Shown here piece by piece: positions 41,956 to 49,901 of a DNA stretch of 64,000 nucleotides (position 1 is the stretch's first letter; every line of letters begins with the position of its first letter). The stretch lies in the NCBI GenBank assembly GCA_963841425.1, contig CAWJCL010000001.1, positions 744,001-808,000 on the forward strand, in the 5' to 3' direction. Source of the DNA: DATEOR01 sp963841425. Its GTDB lineage: Bacteria; Actinomycetota; Thermoleophilia; Gaiellales; Gaiellaceae. The translations under genes were made by a program, and so were the position numbers. The notes beneath the pieces were generated by a model that was given only the letters and a program-made list of their open reading frames with translations, did not search any database and was not told where the DNA came from.

Positions 41956-42726
41956 ATGCCGTTCGCCGAGACGCCGCCGGCCTCGAGCTGGTACCCGGCC
42001 TGGGAGGAGATCGCTGTCCTGGCGGGGCTCGGCGTCGCCTACGTCCTTGCGGCGCGGAAGGACCCGCCCTCTCTCCTCCGGTCCGCGCTCTTCTTCTCCG
42101 GCCTCGTCCTCGCCTTCATCGCGGTGGCGAGCCCCGTGGCCACGGTCGCGATCTACTACCTCGTGTCAGCCCACCTCCTTCAGAACGTCGTCCTCGCGGA
42201 GTGGACGCCCGCGCTCCTCGTGCTCGGGCTCGGCCCCTGGGTCGCGGGGTGGGTCGCGGGAAACGCCGTCGCGCGGGCACTCACGCGCCCGCTCGTCGCC
42301 CTGCCGCTTTGGCTCGCGACGTACGCCCTCTGGCATGTCCCGGTCGCCTACGAGGCCGCGCTCGACAACCGGTTCCTGCTCGACCTCGAGCACCTGAGCT
42401 ACGTGGGTGTCGGCATCTGCCTCTGGTGGCCGGTCTTCCAGGACGAGCCGTGGCATCTCCCCTCCGGAGGGAAGGCCGCGTACCTCTTCGCGGCGTTCGT
42501 CCTCGCGAGCCCGCTCGGCCTTCTCCTCGCGCTCCTCCCCTCACCCCTCTACAACACGTACGTCGAGGCGCCGCGCCTGTGGGGCCTCGAGCCGCTCGAG
42601 GACCAGCAACTCGGCGGGACGCTCATGGCCGTGAGCGAGGCGATCGTCTTCTTCGGCCTGCTCGCGTTCTTCTTCGTCCGTTTCATGGCAGAGGAGGACG
42701 CCGGATACAGTCACGGCGATGCTTGA
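41956..42726 (+). CDS. Cytochrome c oxidase assembly protein, CtaG (caa3) family
   Basis: 256 aa with seven membrane segments. Conserved family features are YYLVSAHLLQNVVLAEWTPA with a membrane His, YALWHVPVAYEAALDN, and LEHLSYVGVGICLWWPVFQD with another His. CtaG proteins of Bacillus and actinobacteria help assemble the copper centre of aa3/caa3 oxidase. Its end overlaps the GMC oxidoreductase start by 8 nt, so the two are one transcript. It is indirect evidence for aerobic respiration. Confidence 0.92.
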   Translation: MPFAETPPASSWYPAWEEIAVLAGLGVAYVLAARKDPPSLLRSALFFSGLVLAFIAVASPVATVAIYYLVSAHLLQNVVLAEWTPALLVLGLGPWVAGWVAGNAVARALTRPLVALPLWLATYALWHVPVAYEAALDNRFLLDLEHLSYVGVGICLWWPVFQDEPWHLPSGGKAAYLFAAFVLASPLGLLLALLPSPLYNTYVEAPRLWGLEPLEDQQLGGTLMAVSEAIVFFGLLAFFFVRFMAEEDAGYSHGDA

Positions 42727-44698
42727 CGCGCGCTTCGCGAGGCTGGCGGACGAGCTGATTCCGGGGCGGAACGGCCTGCCCTCGGCGAGCGAGGCCGACC
42801 CGCAGGGCAAGTGGCTCGCACGCGCCCTTGCCGCGAGGCCGGACCTCGTGCCCGCCTATGAGCGGGCCCTCGAGGCGCCCGAAGCGCGCGGCCTGGAGGC
42901 GTCGGATCCGGATGCCTTCGCCGCTCTGACCGAGATCGCCGCCGGCGCCTACACGATGAACGTGAAGGTGCGGAAGCGGATCGGCTACCCCGGCCAGAAG
43001 CCGACACCTCCCTTCCCCGACGAGGCCGACTACTACATCGAGGGCCTCCTGCCCGACCTTCCTCCGGCGCCCGAGCCCGTGCAGCAGGAAACGCCGGCGC
43101 CGCCGGTCTCGCCGGAGGGCGTCAACGTCCTCGTCATCGGCGCGGGCGCTTCGGGCGCAGTGGTGGCGAAGCACATGGCGGAAGCGGGGTTCAGCGTCCT
43201 CTGCCTCGAGCAGGGCGACTGGCAGGACGCGTCGGCCTACCCCGGCGACAAGCAGGAGTTCGAGCTCCTCGTCGAGCACGCCTGGAGCCCGGACCCCAAC
43301 GTGCGGTCGCGGCCGGAGGACTACCCGTGCGAGAACTCCGAGGCGGAGATCGCCCCGGTGATGTTCAACGCAGTCGGCGGAAGCACGATCCACTTCGGCG
43401 CGCAGTGGGCGCGCATGCGGCCGAGCGACTTCAAGGTGCGCTCGACGGAGGGCTTCGCCGACGACTGGCCCGTCTCCTACGAGGAAATGCTGCCCTTCTA
43501 CGAGCGCATGGACCGGGAAATGAACATCTCGGGGACCGCCGGCGACCCCGCCTATCCGCCCGGTGCCGGCCCTCCCCTTTCCGGGCTCCCGATCGGGAAG
43601 ATCGGCCGCAAGGCGGCCGAGGGCATGAACGCTCTCGGCTGGCACTGGTGGCCCGCCGCGCACGCGATCCCTTCGCAGCAGACGGCAACACAGCAGCCCT
43701 GCGCGCGCCGCGGCGTCTGCATGTTCGGCTGCCCCGAGGGCGCGAAGGGCTCGACCGACCTGACGCTCTGGCCGAAGGCGATCGCCGCAAGCGCGAAGCT
43801 CGTCACCGGCGCCCGCGTACGCGAGATCACGACGAACGAGAGGGGGCTCGCCACGGGGGCGCTCTGGGTCGACCGCGAAGGGGGCGAGCACCGGGCCGAT
43901 GCGGACGTGGTCGTACTCGCGGCCAACGGCATCGGCACGCCGCGCCTGCTCCTCGCCTCCGGTCTCGCGAACTCGTCGGGGCTCGTCGGCAAGCGGCTCA
44001 TGCTCCACCCGTACATGAGCGTCCTCGGGCTCTACGACGAGGATCTCGACAGCTGGCTCGGGCCCTGGGGAACGCCGCTTCTCTCGCTCGAGTTTGCCGA
44101 CACCGACGAGTCGCGCGGGTTCCCTCGCGGCGCGCAATGGGACGTGATGCCCATCGGCGGGCCGCTCATGGCCCTCGCCCGCTACCGCGACCTGCCGTTC
44201 GACGCGCGCTGGGGGCAGGCGGTGCACGGGCTCCTCGAGAAGACGGTCGGCCGGGCCTTCGACTGGGGGATCGGGATCGAGGATCTCCCCTCGGAGGAGA
44301 ACGCGGTCACGCTCGACCCGGCGCTCACGGACTCCGCGGACATCCCGGCTCCGAAGATCGCCTACCGCGTCGACGAGGAGGCGCGGCGCAATCTCGCGTG
44401 GCAGGTCGAGCGCGCGAAGGAGGCGCACGAGGCCGCGGGCGCCGTCGAGACGATCGTCACCGACTGGTCGCAGTGGGGCTGGCACCTGCTCGGCACCTGC
44501 CGCATGGGCGACGATGCGACGGCGTCGGTCGTCGACCGCTTCGGGCGCTCGCACGACGTCCCTAACCTCTTGGTCGTCGACGGCAGCGTCTTCGTCACGT
44601 CCGGGCCGCAGCCGCCCACGGCGACGATCGCCGCGAACGCGGCGCGATCCGCGGCGCACCTGATCGCCACGGCGGGGCTCCAGGCCGTCCCCGCGTGA
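42719..44698 (+). CDS. GMC family FAD oxidoreductase with N-terminal gluconate-dehydrogenase-subunit-3-like region
   Basis: 659 aa. Residues 1 to ~125 resemble the small subunit 3 of membrane gluconate/sorbitol dehydrogenases (RFARLADELIPGRNGLPSAS, then DPDAFAALTEIAAGAYTMNV). The FAD motif is VLVIGAGASGAVVAKHMAEA at about 138. GMC features include the core around TIHFGAQWARMRPSDF, and the C-terminal GWHLLGTCRMGDDATASVVD with PNLLVVDGSVFVTSGPQPPT. No signal peptide is seen. Substrates are probably alcohols, polyols or sterols; this is not resolvable. It sits between ctaG and tag with short overlaps on both sides. Confidence 0.88.
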   Translation: MLDARFARLADELIPGRNGLPSASEADPQGKWLARALAARPDLVPAYERALEAPEARGLEASDPDAFAALTEIAAGAYTMNVKVRKRIGYPGQKPTPPFPDEADYYIEGLLPDLPPAPEPVQQETPAPPVSPEGVNVLVIGAGASGAVVAKHMAEAGFSVLCLEQGDWQDASAYPGDKQEFELLVEHAWSPDPNVRSRPEDYPCENSEAEIAPVMFNAVGGSTIHFGAQWARMRPSDFKVRSTEGFADDWPVSYEEMLPFYERMDREMNISGTAGDPAYPPGAGPPLSGLPIGKIGRKAAEGMNALGWHWWPAAHAIPSQQTATQQPCARRGVCMFGCPEGAKGSTDLTLWPKAIAASAKLVTGARVREITTNERGLATGALWVDREGGEHRADADVVVLAANGIGTPRLLLASGLANSSGLVGKRLMLHPYMSVLGLYDEDLDSWLGPWGTPLLSLEFADTDESRGFPRGAQWDVMPIGGPLMALARYRDLPFDARWGQAVHGLLEKTVGRAFDWGIGIEDLPSEENAVTLDPALTDSADIPAPKIAYRVDEEARRNLAWQVERAKEAHEAAGAVETIVTDWSQWGWHLLGTCRMGDDATASVVDRFGRSHDVPNLLVVDGSVFVTSGPQPPTATIAANAARSAAHLIATAGLQAVPA

Positions 44699-45267
44699 CG
44701 CGCTGCGCCTGGGTTCCGGAGGGCGACCCGCTCTACGTCGCCTACCACGACGAGGAATGGGGCGCGCCGTCGCGGGACGAGCGGCACCTCTTCGAGATGC
44801 TCGTGCTCGAGGGGGCGCAGGCCGGGCTCTCGTGGTCGACGATCCTCCACAAGCGCGACGGCTACCGCCGCGCCTTCGCCAGATTCGACGCGAAGAAGGT
44901 GGCGCGCTTCGGGCCGCGAGACGTCGAGCGGCTGCTGGGCGACGCGGGCATCGTCCGGAACCGGCTGAAGATCGAATCCGCGATCGCGAACGCGCGGGCC
45001 GTCCTCGAGGCCGGAAGCCTGGGCGACCTCGTCTGGAGCTTCGTCGGCGGCGAGCCGAAGGTGAACGCCTGGAAGACCGTCGCCGAGATCCCGGCCGAGA
45101 CCGAGGAGTCGAAGGCGATGAGCAAAGAGCTCAAGCGCCGCGGTTTTCGCTTCGTGGGGCCGACCGTCTGCTACGCGTTCATGCAGGCATGCGGCCTGGT
45201 GAACGACCACACGACAGACTGCTTCAGGTTCCGTCTCGGCCGGGAAACGTCTGGGCGGCGCGCCTGA
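44695..45267 (+). CDS. tag: DNA-3-methyladenine glycosylase I
   Basis: 190-aa base-excision enzyme that removes 3-methyladenine. The zinc site is Cys4 (TRCAWVPEGDPLYVAYHDEE) with His and Cys in DHTTDCFRF. Also typical are LFEMLVLEGAQAGLSWSTIL, AFARFDAKKVARFG and KRRGFRFVGPTVCYAFMQAC. Its GTG start overlaps the GMC stop. Its end overlaps the 3' end of the convergent grdA gene by ~44 nt. Confidence 0.96.
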   Translation: MTRCAWVPEGDPLYVAYHDEEWGAPSRDERHLFEMLVLEGAQAGLSWSTILHKRDGYRRAFARFDAKKVARFGPRDVERLLGDAGIVRNRLKIESAIANARAVLEAGSLGDLVWSFVGGEPKVNAWKTVAEIPAETEESKAMSKELKRRGFRFVGPTVCYAFMQACGLVNDHTTDCFRFRLGRETSGRRA

Positions 45268-45688
45268 CCTGGTCCACGTCCAGCGTCATCTCGAGCAGCC
45301 CGACCTGCTCGTCGTAGACGCCGGGGTCGACCTGTTCCTTGACGTCCTCCTCGAGGATGTGAACGACGGGAAGCCCCAACTGGACTCCTGCCAGTGAACC
45401 CACGTACGCCGGGTCTCCGACGGTGAGGGTCTCGGCCGCGACCTCGAGCGCTTCGAGATCGGCGGCGCCGAGCACCACCACCACGTCGTCGGCCCCGTGC
45501 TCGTCGACCAGGCTCTTGATCCGATCCTGGTTCTCCGGGTCCATGGCGCCCGCAGCCGTTCAGACGAAGCACTCCGTCTCGACGAAGATCGGCTCGGCTC
45601 CTGCCGAGCGCACACACTCCGCGATCGCGGGGCCGGGCACACCGTCCCGCTCGCCGAGCGCGATCACCTTCTTGCCGTCGAGCTTCAT
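45224..45688 (-). CDS. grdA: Glycine/sarcosine/betaine reductase selenoprotein A, TGA read as selenocysteine
   Basis: 154 aa if TGA 45562-45560 (residue 43) is decoded as Sec. GrdA is the small redox carrier that receives the carboxymethyl group on Sec from protein B and hands it to protein C. Both sides of the TGA are family-true: KKVIALGERDGVPGPAIAEC, ETECFV, then Sec, TAAGAMDPENQDRIKSLVDE, and ending EEDVKEQVDPGVYDEQVGLL. A Cys two residues before Sec gives the redox C-F-V-U motif. The ATG at 45688 overlaps the trxA stop as ATGA. A gene caller that stops at TGA splits it in two. Confidence 0.93.
45560..45562 (-). other. Selenocysteine codon (TGA) of GrdA
   Basis: In-frame TGA at codon 43, in the context TGC-TTC-GTC-TGA-ACG-GCT-GCG, equal to C-F-V-U-T-A-A, the invariant GrdA active site. 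A bacterial SECIS hairpin should lie just downstream (lower coordinates); GC-rich DNA is there, but I cannot fold it reliably. Confidence 0.9.
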
Positions 45689-46011
45689 GCAGCGCCACCT
45701 CCTTTCAGCGTCGCGAATGCTTCCTCCACCTGCTGCTTGGACACCTCGCCGGACAGCCGCTCCAGCTCCGCTCCGTCGCGCATCAAAATGTACGTGGGCA
45801 GCCCGAAGACGCGCAGCTCGCGACAGACGTCGCGGTTCTGGGTCGAGTCGACCTTGACGACGCGAACGGCGCCGCCGGCCTCCTCCTCCAGGTCCTTGAT
45901 GGTGGGCATCATCGCGAGACACGGCTGGCAGCGCGGGCCCCAGAAGTCGACGAAGACGCTTCCCTCGCTCGTGAGCTCCTTGAAGGTCTCCGGTGTGGCG
46001 TCAACCGGCAT
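45685..46011 (-). CDS. trxA: Thioredoxin of the glycine-reductase cluster
   Basis: 108-aa thioredoxin fold. The active site is DFWGPRCQPCLAMMPTIKDL (CQPC, instead of the usual WCGPC with Trp directly before the Cys). The cis-proline region is FGLPTYILMRDG. The ATG at 46011 is preceded by AAAGGAGTGAGG, and the longer upstream frame is antisense noise. It lies 2 nt after grdC and overlaps grdA. In known systems thioredoxin reduces the Sec-Cys bond of GrdA after each cycle. No thioredoxin reductase gene is seen in the window. Confidence 0.92.
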   Translation of the reverse strand: MPVDATPETFKELTSEGSVFVDFWGPRCQPCLAMMPTIKDLEEEAGGAVRVVKVDSTQNRDVCRELRVFGLPTYILMRDGAELERLSGEVSKQQVEEAFATLKGGGAA

Positions 46012-46013
46012 CC

Positions 46014-47357
46014 TCACTCCTTTCCTGGTTCGAGTAGGACTGACATGCCGTCGGCCAGCTCGGTCATGCGGCCGAGGAAGAGGGACCCCTTGGCAACGAG
46101 CATCGTCGAGCCGATCTCGCCCGATCGGAGCGCTTCGATTCCGTGCGGGAGCCATGGCACGGCCGAGGCGACGTGTCCCTGTGTCGGCGAGAAGCCCGGC
46201 AGGCCGCGCCCGCGCTCGAAGTCGTCGAGCTTCTCGCGCTCGAGCTCGCCGCGCTTGACTGCGAGCGCACCGATGAGCCGGTAGTTCCGCTGCGGCACGT
46301 TGCCGGCGCCGGCCGGCTCGGTGATCTCGGGGTCGTGCAGCTCGGTCGCATAGCGGTCGACGTCGAGGATCCCGCGGCCGACGCGCCCGAGGGGCTCGAC
46401 GACGAGATCCTCGAGGACGGCCTGTTGCGCCGACCCGGAGCCGACGCGGTGGCGGCCGACCGCGTCGAGGCGGATCGTCGCGACGCCGCTCGCAGGCGGG
46501 CCGACGAGGATGGCGACCCCGGCGAGGACGTCCTCCAATACGGGCACGTCGTTTCGAAGAGCTCCCGCGAACTTCATCCCCAGCTTGGCGAGGGAGCCCC
46601 CCGCGACCACGGCGACGTGCTCGTAGACGCCTGAGCTGACGAGGGAGGCTGCGACGACGAGTGCATGGATGGGCCCCGCGCAGAATGCCTTGACGTCGGA
46701 GCCGGAGGCGTTCACGCACCCGGCCTGCTCGGCGATCGCCTTACCGAGGTTGCCGCCTCCGCGCTGGTAGCGGTCCCCCACGGCTTCCTCGCCGCAGCCG
46801 ATCGCGTAGCCGAGCTCCTCGGCCGGGAAGCCGGTGCGCTCGAGCAGCTGCTCGAGCGCGAGCGCGCCGGTCGCCTTGCAGGCGAGGTTTTCGAGGAGGA
46901 CGCCGGCCGAGAGGCTCTCGTCCAGCTCGTGTGCCCTGTCCATGACCCCCGCGCGGCTGCCGTTGCGGTAGAGAGGGAGTGCACCGTTCGTGGCCTCGCG
47001 TCCGTCGAGATGAAGGAGCTGAAACTGGTCGGCCGCCGCCATCCGCGAGTAGAGCTCCTCCTGGTCGACGAAGACGCCGAAGCGGCCCTCGGCCCTCGCC
47101 TCGGCGGGGCTCTTCCACCACGGACGCTCGATCTCCCAGAGGGCGTCCGGTGTGAGGTTCCCGATGAAGACCTGGTGCGGCGGGTAGCGGAGTGCTTCGT
47201 CGAAGCTGCGGAGCGCGGGTCTGATCTCGTCGGCGGCGTGCTCGCGGGTCGGCTTCGAGCCGTGACGGACGAGGTCGGGCGCGTGCGCGAGGACGAGGCT
47301 GCAGCCGTGGATCGCCGCGCTCAAAGTCGACGCTCTCTCGTGCCGTTTCCGGCGCAT
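46014..47357 (-). CDS. grdC: Glycine/sarcosine/betaine reductase component C, beta-type subunit (FabH-like)
   Basis: 447 aa. The KAS III/FabH-like subunit of protein C processes the acetyl/carboxymethyl group delivered by GrdA. Typical parts are GCSLVLAHAPDLVRHGSKPT, RYPPHQVFIGNLTPDALWEI, LYNR-like PLYRNGSRAGVMDRAHELDE, SGSDVKAFCAGPIHALVVAA (a candidate active-site Cys) and GFSPTQGHVASAVPWLPHGI. It is slightly shorter than the usual ~500 aa. The ATG at 47357 is used; GTG 47369 after AAAGGGG is an alternative. The partner alpha subunit gene grdD is not in the window. Confidence 0.9.
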   Translation of the reverse strand: MRRKRHERASTLSAAIHGCSLVLAHAPDLVRHGSKPTREHAADEIRPALRSFDEALRYPPHQVFIGNLTPDALWEIERPWWKSPAEARAEGRFGVFVDQEELYSRMAAADQFQLLHLDGREATNGALPLYRNGSRAGVMDRAHELDESLSAGVLLENLACKATGALALEQLLERTGFPAEELGYAIGCGEEAVGDRYQRGGGNLGKAIAEQAGCVNASGSDVKAFCAGPIHALVVAASLVSSGVYEHVAVVAGGSLAKLGMKFAGALRNDVPVLEDVLAGVAILVGPPASGVATIRLDAVGRHRVGSGSAQQAVLEDLVVEPLGRVGRGILDVDRYATELHDPEITEPAGAGNVPQRNYRLIGALAVKRGELEREKLDDFERGRGLPGFSPTQGHVASAVPWLPHGIEALRSGEIGSTMLVAKGSLFLGRMTELADGMSVLLEPGKE

Positions 47358-47433
47358 TCCGCGCGCCACGCGCCCCTTTTCCAGCGATACGATCGAAGTG
47401 GGTGGAGGTGTGGGGTGGCCCCGATAGAAAGCC

Positions 47434-48705
47434 TCACTCTTCCACCTCCCAGACGGTGTTCGGCTCGACGTCGGCCTCGAGCATCGCAAGCGCCCGCTCC
47501 ACGATTCGCCCCCGCTCGTCCTCGTCGAGGCCGAACGGATGCGTGATCGCCGGGCCGCGCACGATCCGGTTCGCGCCGATCATCGTCGCGACTGTGGGCA
47601 AAGACGTCACGTAGACCGCCGGTATTCCCGCCCGCTCGATCTCCTTCGCCAGCACTGCCCCGCAGCGCGTGCCCGTTCCTCAGGTTCCGGAGAGGAGGAC
47701 GGCCTGCACCCCGGCGTCGCGGAGCTCACCGGCGATCTCCTGGCCGAACCTCGTCGCGACGACGACGGGAGTCCCGTTCCCCGTCGTCGTGTAGAGCGAC
47801 TCGTGCACGCGGCCCACGCGGCCGGCCCGCTCGAGCCCCCGCACGGTGTCGAGCGGGACGAGCCGGTTCGGATCCTCGTTCGCAAGCGTGACGTCGAAGC
47901 CGCCGTGCACCGATTCGTAGCGTCCCGAGGCGAGAGTGTCGGCACCACCGAGGTCGTAGCGGAACCAGCCCTGTGCGCGCACCGACTGGAGGTGGTCAGG
48001 ATTCCCCTGCGGCACGCAGCCGGCCTCGGTCACGAGCGCGACCAGGGCCGACGAGAGATCAGAGACTGCAGGCGGCGGCTCGACGCGGTCCATGTCGCCA
48101 CCGACCTCTGTGCGCGTCTCGCCACCGAGCTTCGCGAGCAGGAGCTCGACCGCGCGCTCGGCGCCCGTCTTCCCGGCGACGTAGTTGCGCCGGAGGCCGC
48201 GGACGAGATAGCCCTCGTCCTCGGCCGACCCGATCTCCCGCCGCGAGGCGAGCGCCGAGGCGAGCGCGCCGAGGCGCGGGAGCGCATCGCGCATCCCGGC
48301 GACGTTGACCGCGGTCGGAACGAGGTAGGCCGATCCCGCCTCCGCCACGCCCGGGTTGTCCTCGTGCATGGCGGCAACCGCAGGGACGCCGCGCGCGGCG
48401 GCCGCCGCCGCGACGCGCGCGCACGCGTAGCCGTACCGTCCCGACCCGAACGCAGGCCCTGCGACGAGGACGTCGGGGCCGATCTCCGCGAGCATTCCGA
48501 GCAACGCCGCGAGCGCCTCGCCTTCGTGCTCGGCGAAGTAGTCGTCCCCGCAGGCGAGCGTCGCCACGATCTCGACGCCCTCGAGCGCTGCGGCCAGCCC
48601 CCGCCCGGGCCCGACCGCGCCGTCGAGCCTGGTCGGCGGCGTCTCAGCCTGCTCCTCCCCGCCCATGCCGGCGAAGAACTGGTTCAGGTAGTGGACGGCC
48701 TTCAC
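47434..48705 (-). CDS. grdB: Glycine/sarcosine/betaine reductase selenoprotein B, TGA read as selenocysteine
   Basis: 423 aa if TGA 47682-47680 (residue 342) is decoded as Sec. This subunit binds the amine substrate and activates it on Sec. Before the TGA are VKAVHYLNQFFAGMGGEEQA, VAGPAFGSGRYGYACARVAA and MHEDNPGVAE. After it are GTGTRCGAVLAKEIERAGIP, TMIGANRIVRGPAITHPFG. The active-site context is S-G-T-U-G-T-G-T-R-C. It could equally be the sarcosine (GrdF) or betaine (GrdH) type; substrate specificity is not readable. The GTG at 48705 overlaps the grdE stop as GTGA. Confidence 0.93.
47680..47682 (-). other. Selenocysteine codon (TGA) of GrdB-type protein
   Basis: In-frame TGA at codon 342, in TCC-GGA-ACC-TGA-GGA-ACG-GGC-ACG-CGC-TGC. 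Family proteins have Sec here, with the same downstream Cys. The coding frame continues 82 codons to a normal stop at 47434. Confidence 0.92.
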
Positions 48706-49880
48706 TCGGTCCTCGCGCCCAGAGCCAGCTGCCCCATCTGATTGGCGGCACCCAGGTAATTCCTCACCGGGATCGAGCCCGCCTGGGCCGCGAGCGTCCC
48801 GTCGAGGAGATGGTCGCCGCCGAGCACACGCTCGGGCGCCCAGGCCTCGACGAGCTCTTCGACGTTCCCGGTCGAGACGATCGAGTCCGCCTCGCGCACC
48901 CAGTCGGTCAGGATGGGCCTCGTCGACTGGGGATCCGTCTCTTCGGCGAGGACGACAGTGGTGCGGATGTCCGCCTGCTCGCAGGCGCGGCACGTGAGCA
49001 TGACGTCGGTGTGCGAATTGCCCCCCGCGTCGGTCGTGATGACGACGCCGTCGGCGCCGAGCTCGCCCGCGACAGTCGCTGCGCGCTCGGCCGCGCGCTG
49101 CTTGTCGGCCGCGCTCTGCTCGTAGCCGCGCATGAGGACGACGCCGGCGAAGCGCAGCGTCTTCCCGTGCTCGCGGTAGAGCGTCCGGATGAGCTCGTTG
49201 CGCTGGAAGAACCAGGTCGGATTCCGCATGGCGGCCCAGTGGTACTCGCCGCAGGTGACCGCGCCGTCGAGCACCTCGGCCGGGTCGACGGCACGCGGAA
49301 GACCCGCCTCGCCGGCCGGCCTGCCGTAGACGTACTGGATGTACAGCGCGCCGAGGTCGGAGACCTGGATCAGAGCCGCGACCGCGGGCAGGCTCTCCTC
49401 GGCCGGCCCGAGCTCGAAGCGCTCGATCTCCTCCGGCTCGGCGTCGAGGGTCCCGCGCGCGATCTCCTCCGCGACGGAGAGCGCCGTCCGGCGCGCACGC
49501 GCGTCGATCTCCACGTGGCCCCCTTCGCCCGGAGAGAAGGTGAGGACGACCGCAGTCATGCCGGCGAAAGGCGTGAGGGCAGCACCCGGCCCGCCCAGAT
49601 CGACGATCGACTCCTGCTCGTGGAGGGGGCGCTCCTCGCCCGGGAAGTCGAGGCACGAGAGGACGACGACGCCATCCAGCCGGTTCGTCCTCCCCTCTCC
49701 CGCGCGCGCGTCCGAGGGGAACGCGGCGCGCCCGTCCGGCCGGATGCGCGGCTCGATCGCGTCGAGGACGTGCGTCACGCGGACCTGCGAGCCGGGCGGG
49801 ACGATCTCGACCTCGGCGCCCTCGACCTCGAGCTCGGCGGGCAAAAGATCGGCGGAAAACGATGCGAGCTGCCAAGCCAT
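48702..49880 (-). CDS. grdE: Glycine/sarcosine/betaine reductase component B, alpha/beta proprotein
   Basis: 392 aa. The GrdE/GrdG/GrdI proprotein is cleaved at an internal Cys to give two chains with a pyruvoyl group that holds the amine as a Schiff base. Visible are VVLSCLDFPGEE, LIQVSDLGALYIQYVYGRPA, the likely cleavage Cys in LDGAVTCGEYHWAAMRNPTW (about residue 218), then GELGADGVVITTDAGGNSHT and CRACEQADIRT. It starts the operon. The ATG at 49880 is only ~20 nt from the divergent kinase start, so promoters must overlap the coding ends. No strong ribosome-binding site is seen. Confidence 0.9.
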   Translation of the reverse strand: MAWQLASFSADLLPAELEVEGAEVEIVPPGSQVRVTHVLDAIEPRIRPDGRAAFPSDARAGEGRTNRLDGVVVLSCLDFPGEERPLHEQESIVDLGGPGAALTPFAGMTAVVLTFSPGEGGHVEIDARARRTALSVAEEIARGTLDAEPEEIERFELGPAEESLPAVAALIQVSDLGALYIQYVYGRPAGEAGLPRAVDPAEVLDGAVTCGEYHWAAMRNPTWFFQRNELIRTLYREHGKTLRFAGVVLMRGYEQSAADKQRAAERAATVAGELGADGVVITTDAGGNSHTDVMLTCRACEQADIRTTVVLAEETDPQSTRPILTDWVREADSIVSTGNVEELVEAWAPERVLGGDHLLDGTLAAQAGSIPVRNYLGAANQMGQLALGARTE

Positions 49881-49901
49881 CCGGTAGAAACCTACGCCAC
49901 G

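Noticed and set aside
45224..45544. Treating the 106-aa downstream frame as the whole grdA gene, or the TGA as a nonsense mutation
   Set aside because: The upstream 42 codons match GrdA up to the Sec site and the reading frame is continuous through the TGA. A second TGA at the right place in grdB supports recoding.
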